Positions 15,697 to 24,258 of a stretch of DNA of 27,813 bases are shown one piece after another. Numbering within the stretch: position 1 is the first letter of the stretch; the number at the start of each line of letters is the position of its first letter. A program made the position numbers and the translations under genes. The notes below the pieces were generated by a model. It worked only from the letters and a program-made list of their open reading frames with translations. It was not told the origin of the DNA and ran no database searches. Source of the stretch: UBA4582 sp013204195 (lineage in GTDB: Bacteria; Pseudomonadota; Gammaproteobacteria; Pseudomonadales; Azotimanducaceae); NCBI GenBank assembly GCA_963925735.1, contig CAWUUH010000048.1, positions 1 to 27,813 on the forward strand. Reading direction: 5' to 3'.

Positions 15697-15895
15697 AAAA
15701 TCGCCCCGAGCCACAGAAATAGTGGGTTTGCCATCCTGCCGACAGACTGATTGATCAGCGCTGTCTGGCCAGAATGGTTCAGGCCTGGTGTCATCTCTGG
15801 TGTGCCAAAGCGATAGTTTAGTTATTTTTATATTGTTCCACAAATAGCAGTGCTGGTTCGGCACGAGCAATTTGATCCAGAAATGGGAGAAATGA
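15697..15895 (+). promoter_or_regulatory. Long groESL leader
   Basis: About 200 bp separate CIRCE from the groES ATG. No open frame is convincing. The stretch may hold a second start site: AT-rich sequence around 15821-15838 contains TATATT, but no clear -35 hexamer. I do not see a good sigma32 pair. Confidence 0.4.
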
Positions 15896-16183
15896 ATGAA
15901 TATCCGTCCATTGCAAGATCGTGTGGTTGTCCGCCGCATGGAAGAAGAAACCAAATCAGCCGGCGGGATTGTACTGCCAGGTTCAGCTGCAGAAAAGCCA
16001 TCCAGAGGCGAAGTCCTTGCGGTGGGTCCAGGCAAGAAGAAAGAAGATGGCGGTCTCGTGCCCGTGGACTTGAAAGCAGGCGACAAGGTTCTCTTCGGTC
16101 AGTACTCCGGCAGCACCGTGAAAGTTGATGGGGAAGAGCTCCTCATCATGAGTGAAAGCGAAGTGTTTGGCGTAATCGAGTAA
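15896..16183 (+). CDS. groES: Co-chaperonin GroES (Hsp10)
   Basis: The 95-aa protein is a complete GroES: MNIRPLQDRVVVRR at the start, the mobile loop ETKSAGGIVLPGSA (about 18-31) that contacts GroEL, VLAVGPG, GDKVLFGQYSG and a C-terminal ELLIMSESEVFGVIE. It forms the heptameric lid of the GroEL chamber. GGGAGA precedes ATG at 15896; an ATG at 15892 is in another frame. groEL follows after 43 nt, the usual two-gene operon, under the CIRCE-controlled promoter upstream. Confidence 0.98.
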   Translation: MNIRPLQDRVVVRRMEEETKSAGGIVLPGSAAEKPSRGEVLAVGPGKKKEDGGLVPVDLKAGDKVLFGQYSGSTVKVDGEELLIMSESEVFGVIE

Positions 16184-16226
16184 GACGACCAGCATTAACC
16201 ATCCAAGATATTGAGGAATTAAGAAT

Positions 16227-17870
16227 ATGACAGCTAAAGACGTAAAATTTGGTGATTCTGCGCGTCAACGCATGCTGGCTGGTGTGAACTTGCTGGCTGA
16301 CGCTGTAAAAGTCACACTGGGCCCAAAGGGCCGTAATGTCGTTCTCGACAAGTCTTTTGGTGCACCCACAGTGACCAAAGACGGTGTTTCTGTTGCGAAA
16401 GAAATCGAGTTAAAAGACAAGTTTGAAAACATGGGCGCCCAGATGGTCAAGGAAGTTGCTTCCCAGACTTCTGATGTTGCCGGTGACGGAACAACCACAG
16501 CGACAGTTCTGGCTCAGGCAATTCTGAACGAAGGCCTGAAATCAGTGGCTGCCGGCATGAACCCAATGGACCTCAAGCGCGGCATCGACAAGGCTGTGGC
16601 AGTTGCCGTAGCTGAAATCAAGAAGCTGGCCGTACCTTGCAGCGATAGCAAGACCATCGCCCAGGTCGGTAGTGTTTCAGCCAACAGTGACACTCAGGTC
16701 GGTGACATTATTGCTGAAGCTATGGACAAGGTTGGTAAGGAAGGCGTGATCACGGTTGAAGAAGGCAGTGGTCTAGAAAATGAACTGGACGTTGTAGAAG
16801 GCATGCAGTTTGATCGTGGCTACCTCTCGCCTTACTTCATCAATAATCAGGAAAGCATGAGCGCCGAACTGGAAGAGCCTTACATCCTGTTATTCGACAA
16901 GAAAATCTCTAACATCCGCGACATGCTGCCAATTTTGGAAGCCGTGGCCAAATCAGGCAAGCCATTACTGGTTATTGCTGAAGATGTTGAAGGCGAAGCA
17001 TTAGCCACGTTGGTTGTGAACAACATGCGCGGTATCGTTAAAGTGGCTGCTGCCAAGGCACCAGGTTTTGGTGATCGTCGTAAGGAAATGCTGCAGGATA
17101 TCGCCATTTTGACCGGTGGTACTGTGATTTCTGAAGAAGTGGGTTTGTCGCTGGAAAGCGCCACCATTGATGACCTTGGTCAAGCCAAGCGTGTCAGCCT
17201 GACAAAAGAAGCCACCACTTTGGTTGATGGCGCTGGCGTTTCTGCAGACATCGAAGCGCGAGTTAACCAGATCCGTACTCAGATCGAAGATACTTCCTCT
17301 GATTACGATCGTGAAAAGTTGCAAGAACGCGTAGCCAAGCTGGCCGGCGGTGTTGCAGTGATCAAGGTTGGCGCGGCTACTGAAGTCGAAATGAAAGAGA
17401 AGAAAGCCCGAGTCGAGGATGCACTGCATTCAACCCGTGCGGCTGTTGAAGAAGGCATCGTCCCTGGTGGCGGTGTTGCATTGATTCGTGCAATGCAGGC
17501 GCTAGATGGCCTGAAGGGCGACAATGAAGATCAGACTGTCGGCATCAACCTGCTGCGTCGTGCCATGGAAGCGCCAATGCGCCAGATCGTCACTAACGCC
17601 GGTGCTGAAGCATCGGTTGTGGTTGACAAGGTCAAGAGCCTGAAAGGTTCTCACGGCTACAATGCGGCAACTGGTGAATATGGCGACATGATCAAATTTG
17701 GTCTGCCAGATCCTGCGAAAGTCACGCGTACAGCACTTCAAGCAGCGGCTTCAGTGGCTGGCTTGATGATCACCACTGAATGCATGATTACCGATATCAC
17801 CGAAGAAGGTGGAAGTGCGCCTGATATGGGTGGTATGGGTGGTATGGGTGGTATGGGCGGTATGATGTAA
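16227..17870 (+). CDS. groEL: Chaperonin GroEL (Hsp60)
   Basis: The 547-aa product is a full-length GroEL: AAKDVKFGD-type start, nucleotide-binding VTLGPKGRNVVLD and DGVSVAKEIEL, VAGDGTTTATVLAQ (about 85-98), apical segments YLSPYFINNQE and KAPGFGDRRKEML, and the Gly/Met tail of repeated GGM ending MM. It assembles into a double ring of fourteen subunits that folds proteins with GroES and ATP. A GAGGA ribosome site lies 9 nt before the ATG. Only one groEL is visible here. The gene ends 56 nt before a strong terminator. Confidence 0.99.
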   Translation: MTAKDVKFGDSARQRMLAGVNLLADAVKVTLGPKGRNVVLDKSFGAPTVTKDGVSVAKEIELKDKFENMGAQMVKEVASQTSDVAGDGTTTATVLAQAILNEGLKSVAAGMNPMDLKRGIDKAVAVAVAEIKKLAVPCSDSKTIAQVGSVSANSDTQVGDIIAEAMDKVGKEGVITVEEGSGLENELDVVEGMQFDRGYLSPYFINNQESMSAELEEPYILLFDKKISNIRDMLPILEAVAKSGKPLLVIAEDVEGEALATLVVNNMRGIVKVAAAKAPGFGDRRKEMLQDIAILTGGTVISEEVGLSLESATIDDLGQAKRVSLTKEATTLVDGAGVSADIEARVNQIRTQIEDTSSDYDREKLQERVAKLAGGVAVIKVGAATEVEMKEKKARVEDALHSTRAAVEEGIVPGGGVALIRAMQALDGLKGDNEDQTVGINLLRRAMEAPMRQIVTNAGAEASVVVDKVKSLKGSHGYNAATGEYGDMIKFGLPDPAKVTRTALQAAASVAGLMITTECMITDITEEGGSAPDMGGMGGMGGMGGMM

Positions 17871-17884
17871 GACTGCTTTGGCAA

Positions 17885-17910
17885 CAGGCGCGAGCTTCGG
17901 CTAGCGCCTG
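17885..17910 (+). other. Hairpin after groEL
   Basis: CAGGCGC (17885-17891) pairs with GCGCCTG (17904-17910); the loop contains AGC-TTCG-GCT, so a second short stem with a stable UUCG loop can form. No T-run follows directly; it may protect the mRNA end or assist the next terminator. Confidence 0.6.
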
Positions 17911-17925
17911 GTTCCCAGATAAAAG

Positions 17926-17951
17926 GCCTCGCGATTGCGGGGCTTTTTTTT
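17926..17951 (+). terminator. Rho-independent terminator of groESL
   Basis: Stem GCCTCGC (17926-17932) / GCGGGGC (17937-17943) with loop GATT is followed by eight T. One T-G pair lies in the stem. Confidence 0.9.
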
Positions 17952-18096
17952 GGGTTTTTTTGGCTTTTAGTCATGGGATTGATGGATGCTCAGGTTGTCA
18001 TTGATGCCTCGCTGAGGCTGCCGACGGGGGCAAGTGACGCGGGGATGTCGGCCGGGCAAGTAAGGCCTGTTGATGCGTGATCATTTGTGGCGCCTA

Positions 18097-18117
18097 GTGG
18101 CGATGCAAAGTCGCCAC
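18097..18117. promoter_or_regulatory. Inverted repeat upstream of the fatty-acid oxidation gene
   Basis: GTGGCGA (18097-18103) and TCGCCAC (18111-18117) form a perfect 7-bp inverted repeat with a 7-bp spacer, 51 bp before the start of the downstream gene. A weak promoter-like pair, TTGGTT (18120-18125) and TTTAAA (18144-18149), follows. The repeat could be an operator or an mRNA hairpin; it does not match FadR or PsrA sites as I know them. The rest of 17952-18167 shows nothing firm. Confidence 0.4.
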
Positions 18118-18167
18118 GCTTGGTTTAGACTCTCAACTCGAATTTTAAACCCTAATTTGGAGAAGCA

Positions 18168-20276
18168 ATGAAAGGCAGCGTCCATTACGAAACCCGCGGT
18201 CAAATCGCGTTACTGAGTATTGATAATCCACCTGTTAACCCCTTGAGCTCTGGGGTTCGTCAAGGCCTTGCCGACGGTGTGACTAAAGCCCTTGCTGATG
18301 ACGACATCAAAGCGATTGTCATTACCGGTATGCACAGAGCGTTTATAGCCGGCGCCGATATCAGTGAATTCGGTGCTGCGGCGACTCAGGGTGTGAGCCT
18401 TGGCGAAGCCATGCGCAAGATGGAAACCAGTACTAAACCGATTATCGCCGCGATTAATGGCACGGCCTTTGGTGGTGGATTAGAGGTCGCGCTGTGTTGT
18501 GACTATCGAATCGCCTCACCTACTGCGCCGTTGGGCCTGCCTGAGGTCAAGCTGGGCTTGTTGCCGGGTGCCGGTGGTACTCAGCGCCTACCAAGATTGA
18601 TTGGTGCCGAAGCTGCGATCCAGGCGATTGTCTCCGGTGCCCCTATTATGGCGCCTGCGGCATTGAAGCTGGGTATCGTTGATCGCGTGGCCGAAGGAAA
18701 CATTGTCGACGCCGGTATTGCCTATGCGGAAGAAATTGTCGCCGCTGGTGGCGCGACCCGCAAGATCAGGGATTTAGAGGATGTGATCAGTCAAGATCGT
18801 GGTAATACCGCGGTGTTTGAGAAGGCCCGGGCCCAACTTAACAAGACCCATCGTAATCAGTTCGCGCCAGAGCAAATTGTCAAATGCGTAGAAGCCGCTG
18901 TGAATGCCAAGACCTTCGATGAGGGTATGGCTGCCGAGGGCAAATACTTTGCCGAATGCATGAAAGATCCACAGCGTGAGGCATTAATTCATATTTTCTT
19001 CGCCGAACGAGCCGCGAATAAGATTCCTGGTCTAGGGAAAGACATGCCGCTGATCGAAATCAATAAGGGCTCCGTCATTGGTGCCGGTACCATGGGCGGC
19101 GGTATCGTCATGTGTTTCGCCAATGCGGGTATTCCGGTGCGCATGTATGACAATGATGTGGCGAACTTGCAGCGTGGCCTCAAGGTTATTGAGGGCAACT
19201 ATGCGCGCACGGTCTCCAAGGGACGTCTGTCACAGGCCGATATGGACAAGCGTATGGCGCTGATCACGCCGACCGAGAACTTTGATGAGCTGGGCGATGG
19301 CGATATTGTGATTGAAGCTGTCTATGAAAATCTGGATTTGAAGAAAGAGATCTTCGGCAAACTCGACAAAGTGATGAAGCCTGGCGCTATCCTCGCGACT
19401 AATACCTCTGGTCTGGACGTTGACGCGATTGCGGCCATGACGACTCGCCCGGATCATGTTTGCGGCATGCATTTCTTCAGTCCGGCTAATGTCATGCGTC
19501 TGCTTGAGGTTGTTCGAGGCAAGGATTCATCGCCAGCAGTGCTGGGTACCGCCATGGCGCTGGGTAAGCGTCTGGGTAAGGTGTCTGTGGTAGCCGGTAA
19601 TTGCCCGGGTTTCATTGGTAACAGAATGCTCGGTGGCTACACTCGCCAGGCCAGTATGATGATTCTTGAAGGCGCAACACCCGTTCAGGTCGATAAGGTG
19701 ATCTTTGATTTTGGTTTGGCCATGGGTCCCTTCACCATGAACGATATGGTAGGTCTGGACCTCGGCTGGCGCGCTCGCAAAATGATGGGCGGCAGTAATG
19801 AAGTCACTGCCCGCATTCCGGATGCTTTGTGTGAGCTCGACCGCTACGGTCAGAAGAATGGTAAAGGTTACTACCAGTACGCGGAAGGCGACAGAACACC
19901 ACGTCCAGATCCAGAAGCGGATGCGGTCATCCAAAAGGTGGCGAGCGAGTTGGGCTATACGCCGAAAAACTTCACGGATGAAGAAATTCTGAAGCGCTGC
20001 ATGTACCCATTGATCAATATTGGGGCCAAGTTGCTGGAAGAAGGTCACGCCTTGCGAGCCAGTGATATCGATACGGTTTACGTCAACGGCTACGGTTTTC
20101 CCACCTATGTAGGCGGCCCTATGTGGTTTGCCGATACCCAAGGGTTGGCGAATGTCTTAGCGGACATCAAACGTTTCTATGAAGAAACGGGCGATTCAGT
20201 CTTCAAGCCATCGGCACTGTTGGAAAAGCTGGTAGCTGAAGGCAAAACATTTGCCGAGCTTGATGCTGCTGCCTGA
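18168..20276 (+). CDS. Bifunctional enoyl-CoA hydratase / 3-hydroxyacyl-CoA dehydrogenase
   Basis: The 702-aa protein fuses two beta-oxidation activities. The N-terminal crotonase domain (1 to ~190) has the oxyanion-hole segments HRAFIAGADISEF and NGTAFGGGLEVAL and both catalytic Glu positions (GLEVAL; LGLPEVKLGLLPGAGG). The NAD-binding fold starts near residue 300 with GAGTMGGGI, and the dehydrogenase His lies in MHFFSPANVMRLLEVV near 434. Two C-terminal dehydrogenase domains follow, with FIGNRML and a GYGFPTYVGGPM stretch. It is shorter than FadB and has no thiolase partner downstream, so it is closer to the FadJ/peroxisomal bifunctional form; chain-length specificity cannot be read. GGAG precedes the ATG and a terminator follows the stop, so it is probably monocistronic. 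Confidence 0.92.
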   Translation: MKGSVHYETRGQIALLSIDNPPVNPLSSGVRQGLADGVTKALADDDIKAIVITGMHRAFIAGADISEFGAAATQGVSLGEAMRKMETSTKPIIAAINGTAFGGGLEVALCCDYRIASPTAPLGLPEVKLGLLPGAGGTQRLPRLIGAEAAIQAIVSGAPIMAPAALKLGIVDRVAEGNIVDAGIAYAEEIVAAGGATRKIRDLEDVISQDRGNTAVFEKARAQLNKTHRNQFAPEQIVKCVEAAVNAKTFDEGMAAEGKYFAECMKDPQREALIHIFFAERAANKIPGLGKDMPLIEINKGSVIGAGTMGGGIVMCFANAGIPVRMYDNDVANLQRGLKVIEGNYARTVSKGRLSQADMDKRMALITPTENFDELGDGDIVIEAVYENLDLKKEIFGKLDKVMKPGAILATNTSGLDVDAIAAMTTRPDHVCGMHFFSPANVMRLLEVVRGKDSSPAVLGTAMALGKRLGKVSVVAGNCPGFIGNRMLGGYTRQASMMILEGATPVQVDKVIFDFGLAMGPFTMNDMVGLDLGWRARKMMGGSNEVTARIPDALCELDRYGQKNGKGYYQYAEGDRTPRPDPEADAVIQKVASELGYTPKNFTDEEILKRCMYPLINIGAKLLEEGHALRASDIDTVYVNGYGFPTYVGGPMWFADTQGLANVLADIKRFYEETGDSVFKPSALLEKLVAEGKTFAELDAAA

Positions 20277-20283
20277 TCAAAGT

Positions 20284-20315
20284 CGGCTCCTGCTTAGGCA
20301 GGGGCCGCTTTTTTT
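20284..20315 (+). terminator. Rho-independent terminator
   Basis: Stem CGGCTCCTGC (20284-20293) / GCAGGGGCCG (20298-20307) with loop TTAG, then C and seven T. It ends the fatty-acid oxidation transcript. Confidence 0.92.
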
Positions 20316-20482
20316 CGACCCGCAAGTTTTTTGACTCGCAAGATCGCACGCTCCCGCCTTATGTTTTCCCCCTCGAATATTCCGGTTCAATTGATTAAGC
20401 TCTTGGTCTCAGCGCAGCCTATCAGTGTAGGTCATCGGTGCTGATTGGCTCAAAATCAAGCTTTGAATGAGGAGTAGATAAA

Positions 20483-21673
20483 ATGGCTTACGTTGAGAAC
20501 GCCACGGTCCATGATGCTGATTCCCATGTTATGGAGCTGCCTGGCACCATAAATGAATATCTAGAGGCCAAATACCGCGATCAATTTCAAGCGGCGACGC
20601 GCCATGGCTCGGAGGTCGAGAGCTGGGTTCAGGACGCTGTGAATTTGCAACAAAGTGCGGAGTTCAGAGCCGGTGATGCCGATAATATCCTACTACGCAA
20701 AAACTACCAGGCTTTGGGCTCCTTCCGCAATCAGGATAGACCAAAGGCCCTGGATCTGCTTGGCTTTACCTCTCAATTGGTGTTTACCACAACCGCTCTG
20801 AGTAATTATGGATTGGAACATGGTGATCATCCCGCACTCGCTATTGCCTCGGCGCGGGCTCACAATCGAATGATGGCGGATTTTTGTGCCGTCGACCGGC
20901 GTTTGTTGGCCACCGGCTATGTGCCTCTCGTTGATGTTAATGCCGCGGTAGATGTCGCTCGGGAAGCACTGCAACTGGGCTGTAAGGCACTGGTGATTCC
21001 GTCACGTTGCCCCGCGCATCACTCACCCAGCCATATCGGTTTCGACAGTCTGTGGGCGCTCGCGCAAGAGGCCCGCGTGCCAATTCTGTTTCACGTGGGT
21101 GGCGAAGAAAAAATGGCGCCAGCCTACTTCGAAAACGGCCTGCCACGGGTCAAGGATTTCCACGGTGGTGATGAAAATTTCACGGCCGCGAGCTTTATGA
21201 CGATCCCCTTGGCGCTCTGGCAAACCATGTCGATGCTGGTCATTGACGGGGTGTGTGATCGGTTTCCGCAGTTGAAGTTTGGGGCCATAGAGCTTGGCGC
21301 ATCTTGGGTGCCGAGTTGGATGAGATTTCTGGATGCGGGTTTTGATGCCTTTCGCAAAGGCGAGGAGCGGCTACAGAAGCTAAAGTCTCGACCCAGTGAG
21401 ATCCTCCAGCGCCAATTTCGAGTGACGCCATACCCCCACGAAGACACTGGCTGGATTATCCAAAATACCAGTGAAGATATGTGCCTGTTCTCGTCAGACT
21501 TCCCCCATGTTGAAGGTGGCCGTAACCCATTAAAACGCTTCAACGACTCATTGGAGGGGGTGTCGGCAGCGACCCAAGGTAAGTTCTTTCGGGACAATTT
21601 CATTGATCTAATGGGTCGAGGTCTGGATAAAGACTTGCATGATCATCCCGACATTCAGCTATCTAAAGCGTGA
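20483..21673 (+). CDS. Metal-dependent amidohydrolase (Amidohydro_2 / PF04909 type)
   Basis: The 396-aa protein has the TIM-barrel amidohydrolase signature of the ACMSD-related group. An N-terminal metal motif DADSHVME (residues 11-18) stands in for the usual D-x-H, PLVDVNAAVDVAREAL leads to a strand with ALVIPS, the second metal His lies in VPILFHVGG, and the C-terminal acid site is MCLFSSDFPHVEGGRNP. Members hydrolyse or decarboxylate varied small molecules, often in catabolism of aromatic or sterol-like compounds; the substrate here cannot be read. A GAGGAG ribosome site precedes the ATG. It stands between the terminator of the fatty-acid gene and the convergent universal stress gene, so it is probably transcribed alone. 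The 167-bp gap upstream shows no clear promoter. Confidence 0.82.
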   Translation: MAYVENATVHDADSHVMELPGTINEYLEAKYRDQFQAATRHGSEVESWVQDAVNLQQSAEFRAGDADNILLRKNYQALGSFRNQDRPKALDLLGFTSQLVFTTTALSNYGLEHGDHPALAIASARAHNRMMADFCAVDRRLLATGYVPLVDVNAAVDVAREALQLGCKALVIPSRCPAHHSPSHIGFDSLWALAQEARVPILFHVGGEEKMAPAYFENGLPRVKDFHGGDENFTAASFMTIPLALWQTMSMLVIDGVCDRFPQLKFGAIELGASWVPSWMRFLDAGFDAFRKGEERLQKLKSRPSEILQRQFRVTPYPHEDTGWIIQNTSEDMCLFSSDFPHVEGGRNPLKRFNDSLEGVSAATQGKFFRDNFIDLMGRGLDKDLHDHPDIQLSKA

Positions 21674-21714
21674 GCGATCCGCTGCCAGTCTGACCAAGGT
21701 ATCACCGTTGCGGC

Positions 21715-22650
21715 TTATGCAACGGGAGACTTAAATCCGCTGGGCTTGAGGGTCAGTACTGAACAGTCAACGGCATCGAGCACCTTTTCAGCGGTGTTGC
21801 CGATTAAGAAACCGGGAATGCCGGTACGCGACATGGTACCCATGATCAATAAGTCGATCTTATGGTCCTTGACGAATTTGGGAATCACGACCTCTGCATG
21901 ACCTTTCTCAAGGTGTTGGGACATAGCGCCATTAACCGGTAAATCAGCGGTGCTCTGAATGAGGGCTCGAAGGCTGGCATGGCTATTTTCCTTGAGCATT
22001 TTCATCATATCAGCGTATTCCTGACGGCCAATCAGGGTGCGCACGTGTGGTTCAAAATTAGGTTGCCAGGCGTTAAGCACATGTAGGTCGGATTTTTCAA
22101 GATTGGCCAAACCAGCAGAAAGATTAAGAATCTGTCGGGCCAATTGTTGCGCTTCCGATGTTTCAGTCAGATCCACCGCGGCGAGGATGGTATCAATTCG
22201 TTTTTTTCTGCTCGGCTTGATGATCCACACCGGGCAAGGGCACTTACGTAGCAAGCTAATATCGGTGTTGCCGAACAGGGTTGCTGCAACGGCATTGTGT
22301 TTGTTGGCCGATTTTACTAACAGATCGAAACGTTTCTGGATGATGGTCTGGATTACACCAATATAGTTTTTACCGGCGGCCACATGAATTTTAATGGACG
22401 GTGTGCCGCCCTCATGAAATAGCTCTTTGACCAGTGCTTCCAATGCTGTTTTGCGCTCTTTGATCAATGCTTGTTGAAGCCTTTTGAGCGTCGGCTTGAG
22501 TCTGGCATCATTCGAGTCCACCTCGGCAACCACATCCATGACTGTCAGTGAGGCTTTATTGTGCAGCGCCAGTTCTGCGGCGCGCTGCAAGGCGATTGTT
22601 TCACCTTTTGCGCCGTCAGCAAAAAAAAGGATCTTCTTGAATGTATTCAT
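21715..22650 (-). CDS. uspE: Tandem universal stress protein, UspE-like
   Basis: The 311-aa product contains two Usp domains (about 1-150 and 155-305). The first ends in DISLLRKCPCPVWIIKP, close to the LLRKCPCPV signature of E. coli UspE. The second carries the fuller ATP-loop pattern LLIMGTMSRTGIPGFLIGNT and ends with DCSVLTLKPSGF. UspE proteins are cytoplasmic and linked to stress survival, motility and adhesion; the precise activity is unknown. Its ATG overlaps the stop of the upstream lipoprotein gene (ATGA), so the two are translationally coupled. The gene ends facing the amidohydrolase. Confidence 0.88.
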   Translation of the reverse strand: MNTFKKILFFADGAKGETIALQRAAELALHNKASLTVMDVVAEVDSNDARLKPTLKRLQQALIKERKTALEALVKELFHEGGTPSIKIHVAAGKNYIGVIQTIIQKRFDLLVKSANKHNAVAATLFGNTDISLLRKCPCPVWIIKPSRKKRIDTILAAVDLTETSEAQQLARQILNLSAGLANLEKSDLHVLNAWQPNFEPHVRTLIGRQEYADMMKMLKENSHASLRALIQSTADLPVNGAMSQHLEKGHAEVVIPKFVKDHKIDLLIMGTMSRTGIPGFLIGNTAEKVLDAVDCSVLTLKPSGFKSPVA

Positions 22651-23159
22651 TTGGCAGAACTCCAGGGAAAGGTTTTTAGTGCGGTGGTAAAGGCTTCCAG
22701 TAAGGCAACAGAGGCTTTGCCGGTATGCATATATTCGCCAGGACCGACGTCATGGATCCGGTGCAGCTGTCCGGCCCAAATGATTGGCTCTGCGCCAGTT
22801 TCTCGAACCTCGATCACAATTTTGGCTAAGAATCTTAGAGAATTGCCGGTGGCAATGCGCTCGTCAAAATCGTCACTGGCTTCATCGAGGCTAAAGTTTT
22901 CCTGTTCGTACCGAAGTACGACGGCCAGGTCGGCACCGTCCTCTTGGAGTTCCATCCCATGACTTGTGAAGGCCACGGCGAAATTGCTGACCATTATGGG
23001 ACCGAGAAAAGCCGGCATGTCGCCGGTGGATACCGAGAACGTCTGGTATTGCCCCGCTGGGCAACAGATCAATAGGCGAGTACCGATGCTCGCAGGGTGG
23101 GTTGCGCAACTAGTAACAAAGAGCGAAAGCAGGCAGATGAAGTAGAAACGCTGGCCCAT
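22647..23159 (-). CDS. Predicted lipoprotein, DUF4136-like
   Basis: From ATG at 23159 the protein starts MGQRFYFICLLSLFVTSC, a compact lipoprotein signal with a lipobox ending in Cys18; Ala-Thr after the Cys favour outer-membrane sorting. The mature part of ~150 residues is beta/alpha and rich in acidic residues (SLDEASDDFDERIATG), with a C-terminal ALLEAFTTALKTFPW helix. It resembles small DUF4136-type lipoproteins, but I am not certain of the family. A GTG at 23192 would extend the N-terminus by 11 polar residues and is less likely. It overlaps the uspE start by 4 nt. Role unknown; stress-linked envelope function is only suggested by the neighbour. Confidence 0.7.
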   Translation of the reverse strand: MGQRFYFICLLSLFVTSCATHPASIGTRLLICCPAGQYQTFSVSTGDMPAFLGPIMVSNFAVAFTSHGMELQEDGADLAVVLRYEQENFSLDEASDDFDERIATGNSLRFLAKIVIEVRETGAEPIIWAGQLHRIHDVGPGEYMHTGKASVALLEAFTTALKTFPWSSAK

Positions 23160-23533
23160 GTGTCGATATCTATCAGGGTTGAATCGGTTCACTTTGGATT
23201 CCAGTTCAAACGAATGAGGATCTGCTTAATTGTCGAATTCTGCCATGATCAGCATCAATCTAATGGCGTTAAAGGCGTCTGCATCCCCCTTCAGCCGAGG
23301 TTAGCTGATGATTGAAGGTCAAGGCGCAGGTTGTACCCTATCTGGGTTAACCGCCTTGCGTTTGTCCTGCAGGTACCATCTGGGTTCGAGGCGGTGCGGG
23401 CTGTAACGGTCAGATTGGTAAAGGTAATAGTGTTTCAAAAATATCAATGTTACTATCGCTCTACGAGTAGGCTAACCAGCGATCCCGCAATAAAAAGTGG
23501 GCGTAACCCAAGAATAAATTAGAGAGGGCTTAA
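23160..23533. other. Intergenic region between divergent lipoprotein and PuuD-like genes
   Basis: These ~370 bp must hold two promoters, but I see no strong -35/-10 pair. A quasi-palindrome ACCC-TATCT-GGGT lies at 23335-23347, and ATCTGGGTT recurs about 40 bp later. No convincing gene or structured RNA is seen. A GAGAGGG ribosome site sits just before 23534. Confidence 0.5.
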
Positions 23534-24208
23534 ATGGACAACATCACACTGTTTACCGCGGGCGGAATAGATTATTTGTTTAGATGGGGACATTTTCTGT
23601 CTGGTGTAACCTGGATCGGGTTGCTCTACTATTTCAATTTTATTCAAGGCGAGTATTTCAAAGAGGCTGATGCCGCACATCGCTCGGGCGCCATTCAAAA
23701 GCTGGTACCGCGGGCACTGTGGTGGTTTCGATGGGGTGCAATGTTTACATTCCTGACCGGCGTCGTATTACTGGGCAATCGGCATCAGGGGCTGACGTTG
23801 GACATTGGTATTGGCGCGACGTTGGGTACCATTATGTTCTTGAACGTCTGGATGATTATCTGGCCGAATCAAAAAATCGTGATTGCTTCAGCAACCCAGG
23901 TTGCTCAAGGTGGTGACGCGCTACCCGAGGCCGCCGCAGCAGCGCCAAAAGCCGCGTTGGCATCACGAACTAATACTCTGTTTTCCTTGCCGATGTTGTA
24001 CTTCATGGGATCTTCGGCTCACATGCCTAGCGGAATGCTGACCGACCCGGCTAGTTCGAACGCCTTAATCGCGATTATGGTTGTGATCTTTGCTTTGGCG
24101 ATTAATGGCATCGTGGGTAAGCAGGGTCCTTTGACCACCGTACGCGGCGTCATTGTTAGTGGCTTTGTCTTGACTGCAGTACTGTATGGTCTGACAGTCG
24201 CGCTCTAG
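23534..24208 (+). CDS. Stand-alone membrane domain of the PuuD urate hydroxylase family
   Basis: The 224-aa protein has about five to six membrane helices and starts with the family signature LFRWGHFLSGVTWIGLLYYF (residues 15-34), followed by NFIQGEYF, PRALWWFRWGAMFTFLTGV and NVWMIIWPNQKIV. This is the N-terminal 'urate oxidase' membrane domain (PF06181). Classical PuuD is much longer and carries a C-terminal cytochrome c domain with CXXCH, which is wholly absent here: the frame closes at 24208 and is followed by a terminator. No purine-degradation gene lies nearby. The name urate hydroxylase would therefore be an over-call; a membrane protein of unknown reaction, perhaps haem- or quinone-linked, is safer. 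Confidence 0.75.
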   Translation: MDNITLFTAGGIDYLFRWGHFLSGVTWIGLLYYFNFIQGEYFKEADAAHRSGAIQKLVPRALWWFRWGAMFTFLTGVVLLGNRHQGLTLDIGIGATLGTIMFLNVWMIIWPNQKIVIASATQVAQGGDALPEAAAAAPKAALASRTNTLFSLPMLYFMGSSAHMPSGMLTDPASSNALIAIMVVIFALAINGIVGKQGPLTTVRGVIVSGFVLTAVLYGLTVAL

Positions 24209-24232
24209 TCATATCGGTACAGCATGATCCAT

Positions 24233-24258
24233 GGGCTCCTTCTTAGGGGCCCTTTTTT
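24233..24258 (+). terminator. Rho-independent terminator after the PuuD-like gene
   Basis: Stem GGGCTCC (24233-24239) / GGGGCCC (24246-24252), loop TTCTTA, then six T. It lies 24 nt past the stop and shows that the next gene starts at 24290 and not further upstream. Confidence 0.88.
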
